Assembly: GCF_049801055.1 (NCBI RefSeq)
Contig: NZ_JBNAGF010000002.1
Coordinates: forward strand, 124,001-188,000
DNA from: JBNAGF01 sp049801055
GTDB lineage: Bacteria > Pseudomonadota > Alphaproteobacteria > Rhodobacterales > Rhodobacteraceae
Reading direction: 5' to 3'
DNA: 64,000 nt
Under the pieces are notes generated by a model, which had not been told where the DNA came from, made no database searches, and saw nothing but the letters and a program-made list of their open reading frames with translations. This document shows, piece after piece, positions 16,264 through 24,768 of this stretch. Position 1 is the first letter of the stretch, and each line of letters opens with the position of its first letter. Both the position numbers and the translations under genes were made by a program.

Positions 16264-19071
16264 ATGTCCGATATCTTGCAGATTACCCGACTTCCCCGCC
16301 CATTTGACCCTGAACTTGGCGCCGCGGCACGCGCGGTCTTACCCGAACTCCAAGGCGATCTGGCTGCGTTGGTGGAAGGTGCGGCAGGATCCAGTCCCTA
16401 CCTGAAAGGGTTGATCGATCGCGAGTCCGAGTGGATTTCGCAGGCCTTGCTGGCCCCCGACGTGGCACTGGCGTCGGTGTTTGAAGAAGCCGCCGCGCTG
16501 CCGCCCGATCAACTGAAACCCGGCCTCAGGCGCGGCAAGCGGAGGATGGCTCTGCTCACGGCACTGGCGGACTTGTCCGGTGCCTGGCCTTTGGAACGGG
16601 TGACAGCGGTTCTTACGGATTTTGGGGGTCTGGCCGCAGACGTGGCGGCCAAGGCCGAAATCGCCAACCTTATCCGGCGCAAGAAATTGCCGGGGATGAA
16701 CGCCGATGATGTGGCCGATGCAGCGGGGATGGTGATTCTCGCTATGGGCAAGATGGGAGCGCACGAACTGAACTACAGTTCAGACATTGATCTGATCGTG
16801 TTGTTTGACGAGACCCGCTTTGATCCCGATGACTTCTTCGAAGCCCGGCAGGGGATGGTGCGTGCGACGCGCAACTTCTGTTCCACTCTGAGCGAGAAGA
16901 CCTCGGACGGATATGTCTTCCGGACCGATCTCCGGCTGCGCCCCGACCCGGCCGTTACACCGGTCTGTCTCGCGATGGAGGCGGCAGAACGTTATTATGA
17001 AAGCCTCGGTCGGACATGGGAACGCGCAGCTTATATCAAGGCACGCGCCTGCGCTGGCGATCTTGTTGCCGGGCAGCGCTTTCTGGATACGTTGCGCCCG
17101 TTCGTGTGGCGGCGGCATCTGGATTTTGCAGCCATTCAGGATGCTCATGACATGCGATTGCGGATCCGTGAGAACAAGGGAACTGGGGGCAAGCTGGAAA
17201 TTCCGGGACATGACATGAAGCTCGGCCGGGGCGGGATCCGCGAGATCGAGTTCTTTACCCAGACCCGGCAGTTGATCGCGGGCGGCCGCGATCACGACTT
17301 GCGTATGCGGGGGACCGTCGAAGGACTGGCCGGGCTGGCAGGCAAAGACTGGATTCCCGACGAGGTGGCGGAGCGCCTGACCGATCACTACCGCGCTCAT
17401 CGCGAGGTCGAACATCGGATCCAGATGGTGCATGACGCGCAGACGCACCGGGTGCCGCAGTCCGAAGATGGATTCGCGCGGATTGCCTGCCTTATGGGAA
17501 TGACCGTTTCGGATCTGACCGAGGATCTGGAGCGCCGGTTGACCGAAGTGCATGAACTGACCGAAGGCTTCTTTGCCCCCGACGCTGCGCCTCCGCCCAA
17601 GGCAGCTCTGCCGGCCGTAGAATTCGATGCCTCGATCCTCGCGCGGTGGACCACGTATCCGGCTTTGCGGTCGACGCGTGGAGCCCAGATTTTCGAGCGC
17701 CTCAAGCCGGAAATCCTGTCTCGTCTGGCCAAAACTGCAAAGCCCGAAGAAGCCTTGGTCGCGTTGGACGGGTTTCTTGCCGGGCTTCCCGCAGGCGTGC
17801 AGCTGTTTTCATTGTTCGAAGCCAACCCGCACCTGATCGACCTACTTGTCGATATTGTGGGTACGTCACATGCGCTCGCGTCCCACTTGTCGCGCAATGC
17901 CTCAGTTTTCGACGCTGTGATTGGCGGGGACTTCTTCGCGGACTGGCCGGGGCAGGACGCGTTGCAGTTCGATCTTCGACGGGTTCTGGAGGCCGAAGCC
18001 GACTATGAGGGTCAGCTCGACACTGCAAGACGCTGGAACAAGGAATGGAATTTCCGTATCGGCGTTCATCATCTGCGCGGCCTGATCGATGCAGGAACCG
18101 CCGGAAAACAATATGCCGAACTTGCCAACGCCGTGATCGACGCCGTGACCCCCATTGTCTACGAGCAGTTCTCCCAAAAACACGGACCGGCGCCCGGCCG
18201 CGGGGCAGCGGTCGTTGGAATGGGCTCTCTTGGCGCGGGACGGTTGAATGCACGGTCCGATCTGGACCTTATCGTGATTTACGATCCGCTCGATGCGGAC
18301 ATGTCTGATGGGCCGCGCCCGCTGGCGACACGGCCTTATTATGCACGGCTGACACAGGCTCTGATTACCGCGCTGACCGCACCGATGTCACAGGGCCGTC
18401 TGTATGAGGTGGACATGCGCCTGCGCCCGTCAGGAACTCAGGGACCTGTGGCGACAAGCTGGGCCAGCTTCACCCATTATCAGCAAAACGAGGCCTGGGT
18501 CTGGGAACATCTGGCGCTGACGCGGGCGCGTGTCGTGGCAGGCGACCTTTCGCTTGGCGAAGACATAGAAAGCTTCCGCCAAACCCTGTTGGCCGAGCCG
18601 CGTGACAAAGGGCAGGTCCTCAAGGAAGTGGCGGAAATGCGGGCCCGTCTGCTCGCCGCGAAATCGCCTGCGGGCGTATGGGATGCCAAGACCGGTCCGG
18701 GGCGCATGATGGAAATCGAACTGATCAGTCAGGCCGGAGCGCTCACCTCGGGTAGCGCGGCAAGGGATGTTCCGGCGGGCCTTGACGGGGCCGTCGCAAG
18801 CGCGTGGCTGGATGTCGCGGATGCAGATGTTCTTCGGCAGGGGTACCGTTTAATGTGGTCGGTGCAGACTGCTGCGCGATTGTTGTCAGACGCCGTCGTC
18901 GAAGCCGAGCAACTGGGAGAAGGGGGCGCGGCCTTCCTTTGCCGCAGCGCGGGCTATGACAGTCTTGGCGCATTGCAGGAAGCACTTGAAGAGGTTTATG
19001 CGCAAGCAGATCAGATCATTTCCGCTGCATTGGAGCGAGAGGCCGATGGCACAGAGCAATCATCCGAATGA
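16264..19071 (+). CDS. glnE: Glutamine synthetase adenylyltransferase / adenylyl-removing enzyme
   Basis: The 935-residue bifunctional protein controls glutamine synthetase by adding or removing AMP. The two nucleotidyltransferase halves are each marked by the family signature: GAHELNYSSDIDLIVLFDE (about residues 161-179, removal domain) and GAGRLNARSDLDLIVIYD (about 658-675, addition domain). Each is followed by a GlnD/PII-uridylyltransferase-like helical region (RGGIREIEFFTQTRQLI in the first). Length matches the family. The ATG at 16264 has no strong ribosome site, so the start is somewhat uncertain. A small gene overlaps its 3' end by 26 bp. Confidence 0.95.
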   Translation: MSDILQITRLPRPFDPELGAAARAVLPELQGDLAALVEGAAGSSPYLKGLIDRESEWISQALLAPDVALASVFEEAAALPPDQLKPGLRRGKRRMALLTALADLSGAWPLERVTAVLTDFGGLAADVAAKAEIANLIRRKKLPGMNADDVADAAGMVILAMGKMGAHELNYSSDIDLIVLFDETRFDPDDFFEARQGMVRATRNFCSTLSEKTSDGYVFRTDLRLRPDPAVTPVCLAMEAAERYYESLGRTWERAAYIKARACAGDLVAGQRFLDTLRPFVWRRHLDFAAIQDAHDMRLRIRENKGTGGKLEIPGHDMKLGRGGIREIEFFTQTRQLIAGGRDHDLRMRGTVEGLAGLAGKDWIPDEVAERLTDHYRAHREVEHRIQMVHDAQTHRVPQSEDGFARIACLMGMTVSDLTEDLERRLTEVHELTEGFFAPDAAPPPKAALPAVEFDASILARWTTYPALRSTRGAQIFERLKPEILSRLAKTAKPEEALVALDGFLAGLPAGVQLFSLFEANPHLIDLLVDIVGTSHALASHLSRNASVFDAVIGGDFFADWPGQDALQFDLRRVLEAEADYEGQLDTARRWNKEWNFRIGVHHLRGLIDAGTAGKQYAELANAVIDAVTPIVYEQFSQKHGPAPGRGAAVVGMGSLGAGRLNARSDLDLIVIYDPLDADMSDGPRPLATRPYYARLTQALITALTAPMSQGRLYEVDMRLRPSGTQGPVATSWASFTHYQQNEAWVWEHLALTRARVVAGDLSLGEDIESFRQTLLAEPRDKGQVLKEVAEMRARLLAAKSPAGVWDAKTGPGRMMEIELISQAGALTSGSAARDVPAGLDGAVASAWLDVADADVLRQGYRLMWSVQTAARLLSDAVVEAEQLGEGGAAFLCRSAGYDSLGALQEALEEVYAQADQIISAALEREADGTEQSSE

Positions 19072-19321
19072 CCCCAAGGGTCTGATCCGCGAAGCCTACC
19101 GGATCGACGGAATCTCGCAGGCGGAGTGCCGCAGCATTTTTCTGGATTGGGCGCTGAGCCTGCCGGGCGGGACCGACAATGTCGCTGCCGTTTCCTCGAT
19201 ATTGCAGGAATACGAAAAAGACGCGCCGGATCATCCCATGACGCTGATCCTGACAGATGGATTGACCAGCATTTCTGCCCCACGGCGGCGCGGGGGATGG
19301 CGTTCACGCCCGCGCAACTGA
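19046..19321 (+). CDS. Conserved small protein downstream of glnE, unknown function
   Basis: This 91-residue soluble protein (GLIREAYRIDGISQAECRSI, then DWALSLPGGTDNVAAVSSIL) begins inside the end of glnE, 26 bp before its stop, in another frame, and is probably translationally coupled. It ends in a basic tail (RRRGGWRSRPRN). I do not recognise a named domain. Homologues beside glnE in Rhodobacterales would be expected from the tight overlap. No membrane or secretion signals are visible. Confidence 0.65.
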   Translation: MAQSNHPNDPKGLIREAYRIDGISQAECRSIFLDWALSLPGGTDNVAAVSSILQEYEKDAPDHPMTLILTDGLTSISAPRRRGGWRSRPRN

Positions 19322-19454
19322 TCCGTTCCAATACGGAAACAATCTCGAAAAGGCACGCAATTTGTCTAAAAGTTGCCCCATTTGACGGCGACAAAGATCT
19401 CCTGAGCAGTCATCTAAAATGGTCCAGAATCGGGCCGGTTCTAGGAGAGAGACT

Positions 19455-20231
19455 ATGAAAACCCTGCGAATGATCCTGCTGACGGGACTTGGCCTGAGCG
19501 TTTCGGCCTGTGCGGCGGTCGACGTCCCAACCCGGAATGCCCCTTATGAAAATCTGCCGGACAACTCAGTGGCCGTAACCGCTCCGGCGGGCTACGAACT
19601 GACCAAGCCGGCACCAACCGTGACCCGCGCTGCTGTGTCCGGTCAGCTTGCAATCCCCGGATCGGAACCGGGCAAACCGGCTCAGTCCGGAAAACGGTTG
19701 CAACTGACACCGGGCGAGGCCCCGGTTACTGTCAAGAACGTGAGCGTCACCGTTCCGCGTTCTCTGAAAGTGTCGGAACGCAACAGCTATATCCCTCGCG
19801 GCGATATCGTTTGGCGCGAAGACCCGATCGGGGATCGTCACGCCCAAGTGCAGAAAATCGTTTTGGATGCGATGAAGCGCGGCGTTGCGCCGATGCATGG
19901 ACCGGTTCCGGTCAACCTTGAAATTCAGGTGGTCAAGTTCCACGCTCTGACCGAAAAGGCGCGCTATACCACGGGCGGCGTTCATGCCCTGACTTTCGAC
20001 CTTGTTTTGAAAGATCCCAAATCCGGACAGTTGGTTGTTCCGGCACGCCGGGTTCGCGCAGATCTTGATGCCTTTGGCGGTCAGCAGGCGCTGGAAGCTG
20101 AGGCGCGCGGTCTGACCCAGAAGGTGCGTATCACAAACCACCTTGCCGAGGTTATCCGCCAGGAACTCACCAGTCCGGAAGGGTATGAAAACGCCAGCCT
20201 CGGTATCATCCAGATGATGAACCAGATGTAA
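19455..20231 (+). CDS. DUF6778-type lipoprotein
   Basis: The 258-residue protein has a lipoprotein signal (MKTLRMILLTGLGLSVSAC, lipobox VSAC, Cys19). A Pro-rich linker follows to about residue 95, then a globular domain. That domain includes IPRGDIVWREDPIGDRHAQVQ, a VNLEIQVVKFHALTEKARYT segment and a C-terminal EVIRQELTSP. AGGAGAG lies just upstream of the ATG. It is presumably anchored in a periplasm-facing membrane; the function is unknown. A strong terminator follows. Confidence 0.75.
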   Translation: MKTLRMILLTGLGLSVSACAAVDVPTRNAPYENLPDNSVAVTAPAGYELTKPAPTVTRAAVSGQLAIPGSEPGKPAQSGKRLQLTPGEAPVTVKNVSVTVPRSLKVSERNSYIPRGDIVWREDPIGDRHAQVQKIVLDAMKRGVAPMHGPVPVNLEIQVVKFHALTEKARYTTGGVHALTFDLVLKDPKSGQLVVPARRVRADLDAFGGQQALEAEARGLTQKVRITNHLAEVIRQELTSPEGYENASLGIIQMMNQM

Positions 20232-20271
20232 TTCAGTCTCTCCGAGGCAGCTCTGCCTCGGGTAGTCCCGG

Positions 20272-20301
20272 AAAAGGGTGCTCGGTCGGGCACCCTTTTT
20301 T
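20272..20301 (+). terminator. Intrinsic terminator after the DUF6778 gene
   Basis: The stem AAAGGGTGC / GCACCCTTT with an 8-base loop ends in a run of T residues. A second hairpin without a T-run (CCGAGGCA / TGCCTCGG, 20242-20261) lies just before it. Confidence 0.88.
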
Positions 20302-20434
20302 CATGATTACAAGACTGCGGCGTATCGCAACCTCTTCAACTGTGCCGGATCAGCAGATAAAGACGGTCGGAACCGATCCGTCCGTATGCCGAGCAATGTA
20401 TCCGGTTGGATCCTCTGCGAAAGCCGAACCAAAG

Positions 20435-21658
20435 ATGAGCAACGAGACCCCTCAGTCAGACCAGTCTGCCACGTATCCAGTCGTGCGCATGAAGCCAAAG
20501 AGCAATGCTCGGGCTATCCGTCACGGATTTCCGTGGGCTTATGTCAATGAAATCGTGACCGATCGCCGGACCAGGAAACTGGCACCCGGAACCCTTGCGA
20601 TACTCGAAGATGAGGCGCGGGTACCGTTGGGTCTGGTAGCTGTCAATCCGACATCCAAGATCATGTGCCGGATGCTGGACCGCGATACGCAGGCCCAGTT
20701 GGATCATGGCTGGTTCGCCAGACGAATTGGCCGAGCTCTGGAACTTCGGGAACAGCTGTTCAAAGACCCGTTCTATCGTCTGGTTCACGCCGAAGCGGAC
20801 GGGTTGCCGGGTATCGTGATCGATCGGTTTGGCGAGGTTTGTGTTGTTCAGCCCAATGCTGCATGGGCGGAGGCCTATCTTGATGTTCTTTCTACCGCTC
20901 TCGCAGAGGTCACCGGGGTCAAGACCATCATCAAGAATGCTTCGGGCCGAACTCGTGGACTTGAGGGGCTGGATGACGTGAACGCGGTACTGTCGGGTGA
21001 AACACCGGCAGCGCCCGTGCCAGTCACCATGAACGGCGCAACTTACATGGCCGATTTGACAGGTGGTCAAAAGACCGGCCTGTTCTATGACCAGCGTCCC
21101 AACCATGCCTTTTCCGCCGGTCTGGTCAAACCCGGTGCCCGCGTGCTCGACGTCTTTTCACATGTGGGCGGGTTTGCTCTGGCGATGCTGGCTGGCGGAG
21201 CCGGGCAGGCGCTTTCGGTCGATGCTTCCGCGGCGGCGCTCGAACTGGCGCGGCAAGGGGCCGAGGCTTCGGGCCACGGTGAAAAACTCGAGACGCGACA
21301 AGGCGATGCATTTGATGTTTTGACGGCACTGGGCGGCGAGGGGGCGCAATATGATGTGGTTATTTGCGACCCTCCGGCATTTGCGCCATCGAAACAGGCG
21401 CTGGACGCCGGTTTGAGGGCTTATGAACGTATTGCTCGACTGGCCGCACCATTGGTGGCGCCGGGCGGGTATCTTGGTCTTTGCTCCTGCTCCCATGCGG
21501 CTGATTTGTCCCGGTTCAGAGCTGCCTCGGCACGTGGCATTGGTCGAGCAGGACGGAGCGCGCAACTGCTGCACACCGGGTTTGCCGGCCCGGATCATCC
21601 GCAGCTGCCCCAACTTGCGGAAAGCGGATACCTCAAATCCGTATTCTTCCGCCTGTGA
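20435..21658 (+). CDS. Class I SAM-dependent rRNA methyltransferase, RlmI-like
   Basis: The 407-residue protein has an N-terminal PUA-like RNA-binding domain (residues about 20-95, RHGFPWAYVNEI), a linker domain (FYRLVHAEADGLPGIVIDRFG) and a C-terminal Rossmann methyltransferase. The latter shows GLFYDQRPN, DVFSHVGGFAL (SAM site), VICDPPAF and SCSHAADL. This architecture is that of RlmI, which makes 5-methylcytosine in 23S rRNA. The start is uncertain: MSNETPQ at 20435 is preferred, but no good ribosome site precedes it. A PIN gene starts 7 bp after the stop. Confidence 0.85.
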   Translation: MSNETPQSDQSATYPVVRMKPKSNARAIRHGFPWAYVNEIVTDRRTRKLAPGTLAILEDEARVPLGLVAVNPTSKIMCRMLDRDTQAQLDHGWFARRIGRALELREQLFKDPFYRLVHAEADGLPGIVIDRFGEVCVVQPNAAWAEAYLDVLSTALAEVTGVKTIIKNASGRTRGLEGLDDVNAVLSGETPAAPVPVTMNGATYMADLTGGQKTGLFYDQRPNHAFSAGLVKPGARVLDVFSHVGGFALAMLAGGAGQALSVDASAAALELARQGAEASGHGEKLETRQGDAFDVLTALGGEGAQYDVVICDPPAFAPSKQALDAGLRAYERIARLAAPLVAPGGYLGLCSCSHAADLSRFRAASARGIGRAGRSAQLLHTGFAGPDHPQLPQLAESGYLKSVFFRL

Positions 21659-21665
21659 TGCTAAG

Positions 21666-22208
21666 ATGAAGGCCGTTCTGGATACTTGCGTGATCTATCC
21701 GACGGTGATGCGCGCGGTGCTTTTGGGTGCTGCTCGAATCGGCCATTTCACACCGATCTGGTCCGAACGCATTCTTGAGGAGTGGGCACGCGCGGCCAAA
21801 AAACTCGGCCCCGATGGCGAAGTTCAGGCCCGTGCCGAAATTGCGTTGGTGCGTGCCGACTGGCCAGAAGCCGAATGGCCCCCCGCGCCAGGAACCGAAT
21901 CCCGGCTCTGGTTGCCGGATCCGGCAGACACGCATGTGCTGGCCACTGCTATTGCCAGTTCCGCAGACCTGATCATTACCCTCAATACCCGCGATTTCCC
22001 CCGCAGCACGCTGGCCGAGGAGGGGGTGGATCGCATAGACCCGGACGGTTTCCTGCACCGGTTCTGGCAACAGGATCCCGACGGCATGGGCCAAGTTGCA
22101 AATGCCGTACTGGAGGAGGCGAACAGGTTATCGGGTGATCAATGGACAATGCGGCCCTTGCTCAAGAAAGCACGCTTGCCTAGACTGGCGAAAGCGCTGA
22201 CTTCCTGA
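21666..22208 (+). CDS. PIN-domain protein (RSP_2648-like)
   Basis: The 180-residue protein opens with the PIN-fold signature MKAVLDTCVIYPTVMR (first acidic residue Asp5). It continues with a conserved Glu (SERILEEWARA) and the acidic DPADTHVLATAI and ADLIITLNTRDFP elements. PIN proteins of this kind are Mg-dependent ribonucleases, often VapC-type toxins. No short antitoxin gene is next to it. Instead it follows the rRNA methyltransferase by 7 bp and is probably co-transcribed, which suggests an RNA-processing role rather than a toxin-antitoxin pair. Confidence 0.8.
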   Translation: MKAVLDTCVIYPTVMRAVLLGAARIGHFTPIWSERILEEWARAAKKLGPDGEVQARAEIALVRADWPEAEWPPAPGTESRLWLPDPADTHVLATAIASSADLIITLNTRDFPRSTLAEEGVDRIDPDGFLHRFWQQDPDGMGQVANAVLEEANRLSGDQWTMRPLLKKARLPRLAKALTS

Positions 22209-22289
22209 CCAAAGCGATACTGTAGTAACGGGATTTTTGCAGAAACAATCGGCAAATTCGCTGTTTGATTTGCAACTTTTGGTGCTCAA

Positions 22290-22976
22290 TCAAACCTTCG
22301 ACCAGCGGCGCTCCAGATTTTCGATTGCCTTGATGCGGTCTTCGGTCCCCGGATGCGACATAAGCCATGCCGGAGCGACGCCGGCCCGCGCTTCGGTCAA
22401 TGCATTAAGCTTGCGAAACAGGGACTTCTGCGGTTCCACACCAATACCGGCCTTGACCAGCAAAGCAGCGGCGTATTCGTCGGCTTCGTACTCATCTGCT
22501 CGGGACAGGCGCGCGGCCAACAGCGCGGTCAGCGAATTGGCAATCCAGACACCGATAAGTGGAATGAAACGCCCGAGCAAAATCACCAGCGCTGTACGCA
22601 GCGCGTTCTGGCCGGAAAAATCGATCATTCGCTTTCGTGCATGGCCGAGGGCCACATGGCCCAGTTCATGCGCGATAACCGAGGTCATTTCCTCTCCGCT
22701 GACCTCGCCATTGCGGTACTTCCTGTAGAACCCACGGGTAATGAAGATCCGTCCATCAGGTGCCGCAAGGCCGTTGACCGGGTCAATCTCGTAGATGTGC
22801 ACCGGAATGCGCCGTAGTTCGAGCGCAGCAGCCAGCCTGTCGGTTAGGGCCTTCAGAGTCGGATCGGCCAGTTCAGTCGATCGGGCGTCCAACTCCCGAT
22901 GTGTTCGCCAGACCGAGATTCGGTACATGGCCAGCCCGTAAAGAAGGGCCAGCAAGAGCGGGGTGAACTTCAACAT
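22290..22976 (-). CDS. M48-family zinc metallopeptidase
   Basis: The 228-residue protein has an N-terminal hydrophobic anchor (residues 4-20) and the zinc motif HELGHVALGH (His-Glu-x-x-His, about residues 125-134). A downstream Glu in RADEYEADEYAAALLVKAG serves as third metal ligand. A further hydrophobic region (LRTALVILLGRFIPLIGVWI) lies in between. It resembles HtpX/Ste24-type membrane proteases of protein quality control, or the periplasmic BepA type. It is convergent with the PIN gene, with 81 bp between them. Confidence 0.85.
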   Translation of the reverse strand: MLKFTPLLLALLYGLAMYRISVWRTHRELDARSTELADPTLKALTDRLAAALELRRIPVHIYEIDPVNGLAAPDGRIFITRGFYRKYRNGEVSGEEMTSVIAHELGHVALGHARKRMIDFSGQNALRTALVILLGRFIPLIGVWIANSLTALLAARLSRADEYEADEYAAALLVKAGIGVEPQKSLFRKLNALTEARAGVAPAWLMSHPGTEDRIKAIENLERRWSKV

Positions 22977-23161
22977 GCAACTGATATGGGCGGGCTGGCG
23001 TCAGAAGGCAAGCCGCCGAAGGTCCGAGATGCATTGGCCCTTTCCCGCCCATGACCTAAGCAAAGCAGGCCCCGCATTGCCGGGTTCACGGGCACGGCGT
23101 AACCTGAGCTTGCCCGGGAATTTTGGGGTCTTGGTCTGGTCACTGGAAAAGGATGATTACG

Positions 23162-23344
23162 ATGAAACTGAAACTTGCTGTCTTGAGTTCTTGCGCCCTT
23201 GCCCTTGCGGCCTGTTCCCAGCCCGAACCCGCACCGGTTTATATCCAGCCGAGCTATGACAAGGTAGGAAATGCCAGCTGCCCGGCCGGTTACCAGCTTG
23301 CGACCACCGAAGCCGGTGCGACCGTCTGCTCGCCGACAAGCTGA
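23162..23344 (+). CDS. Small lipoprotein, 60 residues
   Basis: MKLKLAVLSSCALALAAC is a lipoprotein signal with lipobox LAAC (Cys18). A short mature part of about 43 residues follows (EPAPVYIQPSYDKVGNASCP, GYQLATTEAGATVC), with two cysteines that could form a disulfide. AAGGA lies 8 bases before the chosen ATG; an in-frame ATG three codons earlier is too close to that site. The function is unknown. Confidence 0.65.
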   Translation: MKLKLAVLSSCALALAACSQPEPAPVYIQPSYDKVGNASCPAGYQLATTEAGATVCSPTS

Positions 23345-23367
23345 GCCAAGCCGTAACCGGGGCGACA

Positions 23368-23390
23368 CCTGCGTCGGCTGACGCGGGTTT
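23368..23390 (+). terminator. Possible weak terminator after the small lipoprotein
   Basis: CCTGCGTC / GACGCGGG forms an 8-bp stem with a GGCT loop, but only TTT follows. It lies between two convergent genes. Confidence 0.35.
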
Positions 23391-23408
23391 CGCCGGATTG
23401 ATACGAAT

Positions 23409-24593
23409 TCAGCGTGTCAGGTCACGCATGCCCTGTTCCAGCCCGGACAGCGTCATTGGGACCATGCGATCCTCAAAGATCTCCCGGATCATCCCGATGG
23501 AATGAGTGTAGTCCCAGTATTTCTCGGGCACCGGATTGATCCAGAGGTTCGAGTTCCATTGTTCGCGCGCGCGCGCCAGCCAGACTTGCCCGGCCTCCTG
23601 GTTCCAATGTTCATTGGCACCGCCGGGATAGGCAATCTCGTAGGGTGACATCGAGGCGTCGCCCACAAAAATACACTTATAATCAGGACCATAAGTGCGG
23701 AGCACTTCATGTGTCGGGATCTGGGCGTTCCAGCGCCTGCGATTGTCCCTCCAGACACCTTCATAAAGACAGTTGTGGAAGTAATAGTATTCAAGGTGCT
23801 TAAACTCGGCGCGGGCGGCCGAAAACAGTTCTTCTACCACCTTGATATGCGGGTCCATCGAACCGCCGACATCCAGAAACAGGACGACCTTGACCGCGTT
23901 GTGACGCTCGGGGCGCTCCTTGACATCGAGATAGCCATGCTCGGCGGTTGCCCGGATGGTTCCATCCAAGTCCAGCTCCATCGCGGCACCTTCCCGCGCC
24001 CAGCGGCGCAGGCGTTTGAGTGCGACCTTGATGTTGCGGGTCCCCAGTTCAACGGTGTCGTCGAGGTTCTTGAACTCGCGCTTGTCCCAGACCTTGACTG
24101 CGCGCTGGTGGCGGCTTTCCTTCTGGCCGATGCGCACGCCTTCGGGGTTGTATCCATAGGCGCCGAAAGGGGAGGTGCCTGCAGTTCCGATCCACTTGTT
24201 ACCGCCCTGATGCCGGCCCTGCTGTTCATTCAACCGCTCGCGCAGCGTTTCCATCAGTTTGTCGAAACCGCCCAAGGCCTCAATCTCGGCCTTTTCTTCG
24301 GCGCTGAGGTGTTTTTCAGCCATTTTCTCCAGCCAGTCGCCGGGAATATCGATGGCTTCCATGACCTGGCCAAAGCTGATTTCTTCCAGACCCTCGAAAC
24401 TTGCGGCAAAGGCACGGTCGAACTTGTCGATGTTGCGTTCGTCCTTCACCATCGAGACGCGGGCAAGGTAATAGAACGCCTCGACGTCATATGTCGCCAG
24501 ACCCTGCTTCATGCCTTCGAGAAAGGTCAGGTACTCCCGCAGGGAAACGGGAATGCCACTTTTCCTCAGATTCTCGAAGAAGGGCAGAAACAT
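23409..24593 (-). CDS. CoxE-type VWA-domain protein
   Basis: The 394-residue protein has a helical N-terminal half with a charged middle (AEEKAEIEALGGFDKLMETL, then NEQQGRHQGGNKW). The C-terminal von Willebrand A domain has the MIDAS motif DVGGSMDPH (about residues 246-254). Such proteins work with MoxR-type AAA+ ATPases in maturation of metal enzymes or complexes (for example CoxD/CoxE of CO dehydrogenase). A MoxR ATPase lies upstream on the same strand. The start codon is 4 bp from the stop of a 55-residue membrane protein, so the genes are co-transcribed. The client is unknown. Confidence 0.88.
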   Translation of the reverse strand: MFLPFFENLRKSGIPVSLREYLTFLEGMKQGLATYDVEAFYYLARVSMVKDERNIDKFDRAFAASFEGLEEISFGQVMEAIDIPGDWLEKMAEKHLSAEEKAEIEALGGFDKLMETLRERLNEQQGRHQGGNKWIGTAGTSPFGAYGYNPEGVRIGQKESRHQRAVKVWDKREFKNLDDTVELGTRNIKVALKRLRRWAREGAAMELDLDGTIRATAEHGYLDVKERPERHNAVKVVLFLDVGGSMDPHIKVVEELFSAARAEFKHLEYYYFHNCLYEGVWRDNRRRWNAQIPTHEVLRTYGPDYKCIFVGDASMSPYEIAYPGGANEHWNQEAGQVWLARAREQWNSNLWINPVPEKYWDYTHSIGMIREIFEDRMVPMTLSGLEQGMRDLTR

Positions 24594-24597
24594 CGGG

Positions 24598-24765
24598 TCA
24601 GATCGCCATACGGTGCACCAGAGTCGTAGCTAACAGCCCAACGATGGCAAAAGCAATTGCATACCCGGCGGCATATTGCGCTATGTCTGCCGGTTTGCCG
24701 TTACGTTTCCGCGCGGTCACTGCCCCGATGACGGCCCCGAGAAGAGCCAAAAAGAATACGATCAT
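24598..24765 (-). CDS. Small two-span membrane protein, 55 residues
   Basis: The frame begins MIVFFLALLGAVIGAVTARK and ends in a second hydrophobic helix (YAAGYAIAFAIVGLLATTLV) followed by HRMAI. A short basic loop (RKRNGKPADIAQ) separates the helices. It lies 3 bp after the DUF2927 stop and 4 bp before the VWA-protein start, all in one direction, which strongly supports it as a real gene. It is too short for most ORF thresholds. Its position suggests membrane anchoring or assembly for this operon; the family is not recognised. Confidence 0.75.
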   Translation of the reverse strand: MIVFFLALLGAVIGAVTARKRNGKPADIAQYAAGYAIAFAIVGLLATTLVHRMAI

Positions 24766-24768
24766 GTA

